Shown: piece after piece, positions 59,256 through 64,000 of the stretch
How positions within the stretch are numbered: position 1 is the first letter of the stretch
Layout of the letters: each line of letters starts with the position of its first letter
Origin: Welwitschia mirabilis
Taxonomy: Eukaryota > Gnetophyta > Gnetopsida > Welwitschiales
Assembly (NCBI GenBank): GCA_051453625.1
Contig: JBOZIK010000001.1
Location: 48,194,243 to 48,258,242 of the forward strand
DNA length: 64,000 nt
Reading direction: 5' to 3'
The notes under the pieces: model-generated
What the model was told of the DNA's origin: nothing
The model's input: the letters and a program-made list of their open reading frames with translations, nothing else
The model's database searches: none
Program-made: the position numbers and the translations under genes

Positions 59256-59443
59256 AATCTCTTTTAAAATAAAAGTAAGGAATGACTTTTAATAATCATC
59301 TAAAGATTTAACAAACTTTTAAAATAACTAATGGCACATAGAAAATAATCTATCAATCATATTCTTTAACCTTAAACTTCCTCTTACATGATTTATTTGT
59401 AAAAATATAATTATTTCTTAGTTATGAGAGCGAGGATGTGACA

Positions 59444-62400
59444 TTTCAATACTATGCATTCATGAGTAAATTTTTGATTTATATTGATACATTTTTACAT
59501 GATTATGAATTATCTTCATCACATATTTTATGTTCACCTTTATTTTAATTCAAAATTTTAGATGTAAATGTGATAAATTTTAGAAAATCAAAATATGAAT
59601 AAATTCTTCTTATTTATGTTTTTGTTTTCTTTAAAACTTAAAAATATTAGTACTTTCTTGAACTATGCAACAAGAGTCACTAGTCTTACATAGTTATATT
59701 TAAGAGGGCTATGAGCTTTGAGGAGGATATTCTCCTATTTGTTTTCCAAAAATTATCAATCTAGAAAAAAACCTTTTCATTTTTATTTGTAAGTTTGATT
59801 TTTCCTATAATCAATTATGATTAAGCTATGTACGTTTTACCTCAAAATCCTACTTTTTATTTAAGTTAGGTGATGTAATCAGTTACTAAGTTTTAAACAT
59901 CCATCTTTAACAATATTTTGTCTTTAATGCTTCATTACTTTTTATGATAGTGTATATTTTTCAGATGTGAAATCTATATGATTTATCATCTTTTGTAACA
60001 CCATTCTATGATATGATATTTGACTGTATTTTATTTTATTTTTTTTTTGTGTTCATATGTTTCTATACTTTTTTCAAATGAATAAAACTTTTATTTACTT
60101 TTTAGATTAATAAATAAAAGTTTACATTTATTGATGTTCTTACATTTTAATTACTAGCTCTTATGACATAGATATCATTATGGTTTCATGATCAATGGTA
60201 TTATTGTTTTATATATTATTTGATTTGTAAGATTAGCATTTAGATCCATAATTGTGTACTTGATCTATGAACATCCTCTTTGTTATCAAGCTTCATTTCT
60301 CTTATCATTATTACTTACATGTGATGTACAAGAAGACTCATTGGGGATGTTATGAATCTTGAATTTTTGATAAAATAAGGTACTAATAGTCATTATTTTA
60401 TATTACTTTTTAAAATATAGTACTACACTTAGACATATTTTTGCTCTTTTTAGGTGATAACTCAAAATGATGTATTATGATGTAATTTGAGCCTATTCAC
60501 GATGATTGTGATTAAAACAACGAGATTAAAAGTGAAAATATAGAGCATGATGGAATACTTTAACTTGAAAGCTCTCAAAATAATTCACTATCCCTTTTTC
60601 ATCATCATATCTTATTCCCTTATTAATATGATGGTTTTAACTTATCTTGACATTAGATGATATCAGAGTCTTTTAGAACATCAGTACCTTGGAAATTTAC
60701 ATTCTATGAGCTATAATTTAAACATTTCTAGCAATTTTTTAGTCAAGTTTGATGTTTTCATATCATATCAACTACAATGGATAACATTAAGTTAATTTAC
60801 TTTTTGGAAGCTAAGATAGTTAATTTTTAAAACTATGTATGTCATTGCAACTCCATTTTCATGAGTAACTTAGTGTTGCAATGTCATTTAGTAGTTTTGC
60901 ATAGTTAAGCATGAATTACATGTGATAATTCAATGGTTTTAAAATCTATTTGGCCTGAAACTAACTTAAGTGCACCTATAAAGATCCCTCCCTCAATGTC
61001 TAAACTTAAATAATAATGTTATTATAGCTAATTTATGTCATTTTAATGTGATCCAACCCATTCTAAAGCATTGTAAGGATATATTCTCCTTCATTTATCT
61101 TAAATTTATTTACTTTCAAGTTTATATTCTCTACATATCTTCTTTGAAAGACTTTTATAGTCTTCATTCATATCTTTGTAAATCCATTTTAAGTCTTCTA
61201 AATTCTTTTACAACCCATTTTCCCCCATTGTTTCTCCTGTTTTCATCCATCTCAAGGGTATTACAGATGTGGTGAAGTACATGTGAATGGATAATATAGG
61301 AGGAGAAGAAGGCATCAAATTTTATAAACAATTATACTGAAGACTAATAAAAAGGGTTGTGTTTTTATTTAAAACCACTAAGTGTTCTTTTCCTTATGTT
61401 TTTATTCTTTTGTTTACTTGATTTATACATTTTTATTATGGTTTTCTTTTAATTTAGTTAGACTTCTTATACTATGTTATATAATTATTTCTAATTAGAT
61501 TATTCTTCGTTTAGTACCTATCATGGCATTTTGAAATTTTGCATAGTTTATAATTCCATGTCAAAGAAATCGTGTGTTTTATTCCTCTTCCTCCTTCTTT
61601 CCTCTATTCTTCTCATTTTTCTACTACATTTTCTTATGATTCCATCTTTCTTCTAATGCAAATGATGATGAATTTATATTTTATTTTTTTAAATAATAGT
61701 AGATTACTTTTTAAATATGTTATTTATCTTAAATTATCTATTTTTTACATTAATTATTCTCGTCTTTCTCCTTTTCTCAAAATTGAAGTAGATTAATAAA
61801 TTTTAGTGCTCATTTTGATGATAACTCTTTTTGTATAACTCTAATTGTTCTACAGTTTTGTTAGTCATATCCTCTCATGATTTAAAAACTTTTATTTTTA
61901 ATTAGTCTAAATCCAAATTCAACCTCTAAACCCCTTTTTCAACCATTTGTAGTTAACATCATAGTTTCACTTAGAGAAATTTCTAAATTAGAAAATCTTA
62001 AATTTTTTGACTTTTCATAATAAATTTCTTTGTCATTATTAATGTCTTAATGTCTTTTATATCCTTCAAGAATATATCTTATAGGAATTTTTGAGTACAT
62101 TAAGAATATACAATCCATTTTTCTCAAGTTCTATAGTTTCCTTAATATTCTTCGTTAACCTAAGATTGATTGTAATTTTTGTAGTTTTTTTAGATGAACT
62201 ATTTCTATTGGTTTTAATCTATTCTTCTTAATCTTAAATATTTGGTAGTACTTATTTTAGTAAATATGCTAAGGTTTTAAGAATTATTAAGTCAAGTCTT
62301 ATAAATGTTCTCTCTCCCTTCTTTCTCTCTTCTTCCTTTTATTATTAGTCAAAATAACTTGAAATTAGCTAAGTCTCACTTTGATTTAATAAACATTTAC

Positions 62401-62543
62401 ATGCTAGTTTTTTAATTATCTATTTATTTACAAACTAATTAAGATGTGCTAATTATTTTATAACTTATTTTATGATAACTAAAGAGTTATCTTTCAAGTG
62501 AATTGTATTTTACTTTAATAAAAATCTTTTTAAAGTCAAATTG
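59444..62543. other. AT-rich region, no recognisable gene or element
   Basis: About 75% A+T with only short open frames (for example 61048-61275 and 61572-61796), all rich in Phe, Leu, Ser and Ile as expected by chance in such DNA. No transposon motif seen. Confidence 0.65.
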
Positions 62544-62659
62544 NNNNNNNNNNNNNNNNNNNNNNNNNNNNNNNNNNNNNNNNNNNNNNNNNNNNNNNNN
62601 NNNNNNNNNNNNNNNNNNNNNNNNNNNNNNNNNNNNNNNNNNNAAGTTCTTCAAAATAG

Positions 62660-63037
62660 ACAACACAAAAAATATAGTAATCCCATAACAACTATGATTG
62701 ATGTAAACATAGATGGAAATTTAAAGTTGAATCACTTGTAGATCTTAGAGTAAGTATTAATGTGATGAACTGTAAAACTTATGAGGAATTAAGAAAACCA
62801 AAACTAATGCCTTACCAAGGGAAAGTTTACCTAGAAGATGGCTCAATAGTTATGCCAGAAGAAGTTTTAATGGACATACTTATAGAACTCTAAGTTTTTA
62901 TTTATTTAATAGACTCATTGGTCATGAAAACTCAAGGAGATACCCACGCAGTAATTCTTAGAAGACTATGAATGGCTACTATAGATGCTACTATCTACTC
63001 TATAAGATAAGTAATAAAAATTAGTCTTAGAGATATT
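62660..63037 (+). pseudogene. gypsy aspartic protease, first copy (element F)
   Basis: The plus strand reads SLVDLRVSINVMNCKTYEEL (about 62730-62790), then KPKLMPYQGKVYLEDGSIVM and PEEVLMDILIEL. The family has VDLGASVNVMP...Y..LG..KP....LQLADGS...P.G..EDVLV. Gly-Ala of the active site is Arg-Val here, as in element A (Arg-Thr), so the loss is similar. It ends with ATIDATIYSIR and ISLRD. Confidence 0.82.
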
Positions 63038-63655
63038 NNNNNNNNNNNNNNNNNNNNNNNNNNNNNNNNNNNNNNNNNNNNNNNNNNNNNNNNNNNNNNN
63101 NNNNNNNNNNNNNNNNNNNNNNNNNNNNNNNNNNNNNNNNNNNNNNNNNNNNNNNNNNNNNNNNNNNNNNNNNNNNNNNNNNNNNNNNNNNNNNNNNNNN
63201 NNNNNNNNNNNNNNNNNNNNNNNNNNNNNNNNNNNNNNNNNNNNNNNNNNNNNNNNNNNNNNNNNNNNNNNNNNNNNNNNNNNNNNNNNNNNNNNNNNNN
63301 NNNNNNNNNNNNNNNNNNNNNNNNNNNNNNNNNNNNNNNNNNNNNNNNNNNNNNNNNNNNNNNNNNNNNNNNNNNNNNNNNNNNNNNNNNNNNNNNNNNN
63401 NNNNNNNNNNNGAAAACCAAAACTAATGCCTTATTAAGGAAACATTTACCTAGAAAATGGCACAACAGTTATGCCAAAAGGAATTTTAAAGAATATACAT
63501 AAGAACTCCAAGGTTTTATTTATTTACTAGACTCATTAATCATGAAAACTCAGGGAGATACCCATGCAGTAATTCTTGAGAGGTCATGGATAACTACTGT
63601 AGATCCTGCTATCTACTCTAGAAGAGTACTAATAGAAATTAGTCTTGGAGATCTT
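62808..63655. repeat. Direct duplication of about 235 bp flanking the 374-N gap
   Basis: 62808-63037 and 63412-63650 match from gaaaaccaaaactaatgcct to attagtcttrgagat at about 88% identity. As in the other cases, it may be a true tandem duplication or two copies joined by the assembly. Confidence 0.85.
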
Positions 63656-64000
63656 AAAAAATAAATTAAACTTTCTGATGTAGCAGGTGTTAAAGAAATG
63701 GTATAGAACACCGAGGTAAGAACCAATGCAATTTTAACTTAGGAAGTTAATCTAATGTTAAACAAATAAAATGAGGAGAGATATAAAAAAGAAGATTTAG
63801 CAACTAAAGAAATAGAAAAACCTCCTTTTAAGGAAGGGTTAGAGTATATTAAGGTAGCTCCTAATAGATCTTTGATCATAAACAATTATTTAACTCATTC
63901 TCAAAAGATAAGACTTAAAATAATGTTAATCAAAAGAAAAGGAGCTTTTACTTAGGATCATACTGATATCAAAAGAATAAATCCAAATATTTATTAACAC
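63412..64000 (+). pseudogene. gypsy protease second copy and start of RT region (element F)
   Basis: After the repeated protease end, the frame shows IEKPPFKEGLEYIKVAPNRS (about 63808-63870), LIINNYLTHSQKIRLKIMLI and KRKGAFT-stop-DHTDIKRINPN. This matches the conserved Athila-type lead-in to RT (PLKELP.HLKY.FL......VIIS..L...QE..LL.VL..HK.AIGWT..DIKGISP). The stop is TAG where TGG (Trp) is expected. The RT continues outside the window. Confidence 0.85.

Larger units (their letters stand above)
51366..59443 (-). mobile_element. Element E: chromovirus (Tekay/Del-like), 5' part only
   Basis: On the minus strand this runs from a giant 5' LTR through a PBS to a gag remnant, and then ends where it abuts the truncated LTR of element D. 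RT and integrase are absent. LTR start TGTCACATCC is typical of plant Tekay/Del elements, and the gag matches the chromovirus type. Confidence 0.72.
53132..59443 (-). repeat. Candidate 6.3 kb 5' LTR of element E
   Basis: On the minus strand it starts TGTCACATCCTCGCTCTC (59443) and ends GTGAGGTTTTAACA (53132), followed by the PBS. Almost the whole interval is made of two tandem arrays, a 145 bp unit (53620-54440) and a 1.3 kb unit (about 55210-59250). Plant LTRs are rarely this long. Its other LTR is not in the window, so identity cannot be checked. The alternative is that two different elements contribute the two ends. Confidence 0.6.
62644..64000 (+). mobile_element. Element F: Athila-type Ty3/gypsy, protease to RT start (window edge)
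   Basis: Plus-strand protease motifs lead into the start of the RT region at the window end. It resembles element A in type. The protease part is present twice around the 374-N gap 63038-63411. Confidence 0.78.

Noticed and set aside
59444-62543. Possible genes in the AT-rich 3 kb (short frames of 74-75 codons)
   Set aside because: No motif or start context; composition is what random AT-rich sequence yields.

Overview
The window looks like nuclear DNA from a large, repeat-rich plant genome. It is strongly AT-rich and nearly all recognisable coding sequence belongs to decayed plant LTR retrotransposons (Ty1/copia and Ty3/gypsy). There is one convincing host gene, which has plant-type architecture: a TATA box, a 5'UTR intron and a TGCAG acceptor. 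I cannot name the species; a seed plant with a large genome (gymnosperm or large-genome angiosperm) is the safest reading. The window also contains 14 runs of N. Four of these are exactly 100 N, probably placeholders of unknown size.

Layout. 1-3985: a Sirevirus-like copia element on the minus strand (element 1), with integrase, protease/pre-integrase, gag, primer-binding site (PBS) and 5' LTR; its 3' part lies outside the window. 3985-10066: about 2.4 tandem copies of a 2.3 kb LTR-like unit. 10067-25880: an Athila-type gypsy element on the plus strand (element A), with gag and protease, no visible RT or integrase, and an LTR-like copy at 25105-25875. A complete Sirevirus-like copia element on the minus strand (element B, 12660-20630) is nested inside it and bounded by a 5 bp target-site duplication. 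25930-31860: a second copia lineage on the minus strand (element C). 31860-38640: the gene island, holding the single-copy-looking gene 36305-38136 (minus), a local duplication downstream of it, a 34 bp minisatellite and an unrecognised open frame. 38659-51365: a large Tat-like gypsy element on the plus strand (element D). It has 1.6 kb LTRs, gag, protease, RT, RNase H and integrase. A fragment of a Sirevirus LTR sits in its leader and about 3 kb of unexplained sequence lies between protease and RT. 51366-59443: a chromovirus (Tekay/Del-like) on the minus strand (element E), with gag remnant, PBS and a candidate LTR of 6.3 kb built from two classes of tandem repeat. 59444-62643: featureless AT-rich DNA. 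62644-64000: protease and the start of the RT region of another Athila-type gypsy element on the plus strand (element F).

All elements are dead. Their in-frame stops are mostly the kind expected from cytosine deamination (CAG/CAA to TAG/TAA, TGG to TAG/TGA), as expected for old, methylated plant transposons. I found no CRISPR array, rRNA, recognisable tRNA gene or operon. The observations most worth pursuing are the giant repeat-built LTR of element E, the family-specific reiterated motifs in the Sirevirus-like LTRs, the unexplained insert in element D, and duplicated sequence flanking assembly gaps.
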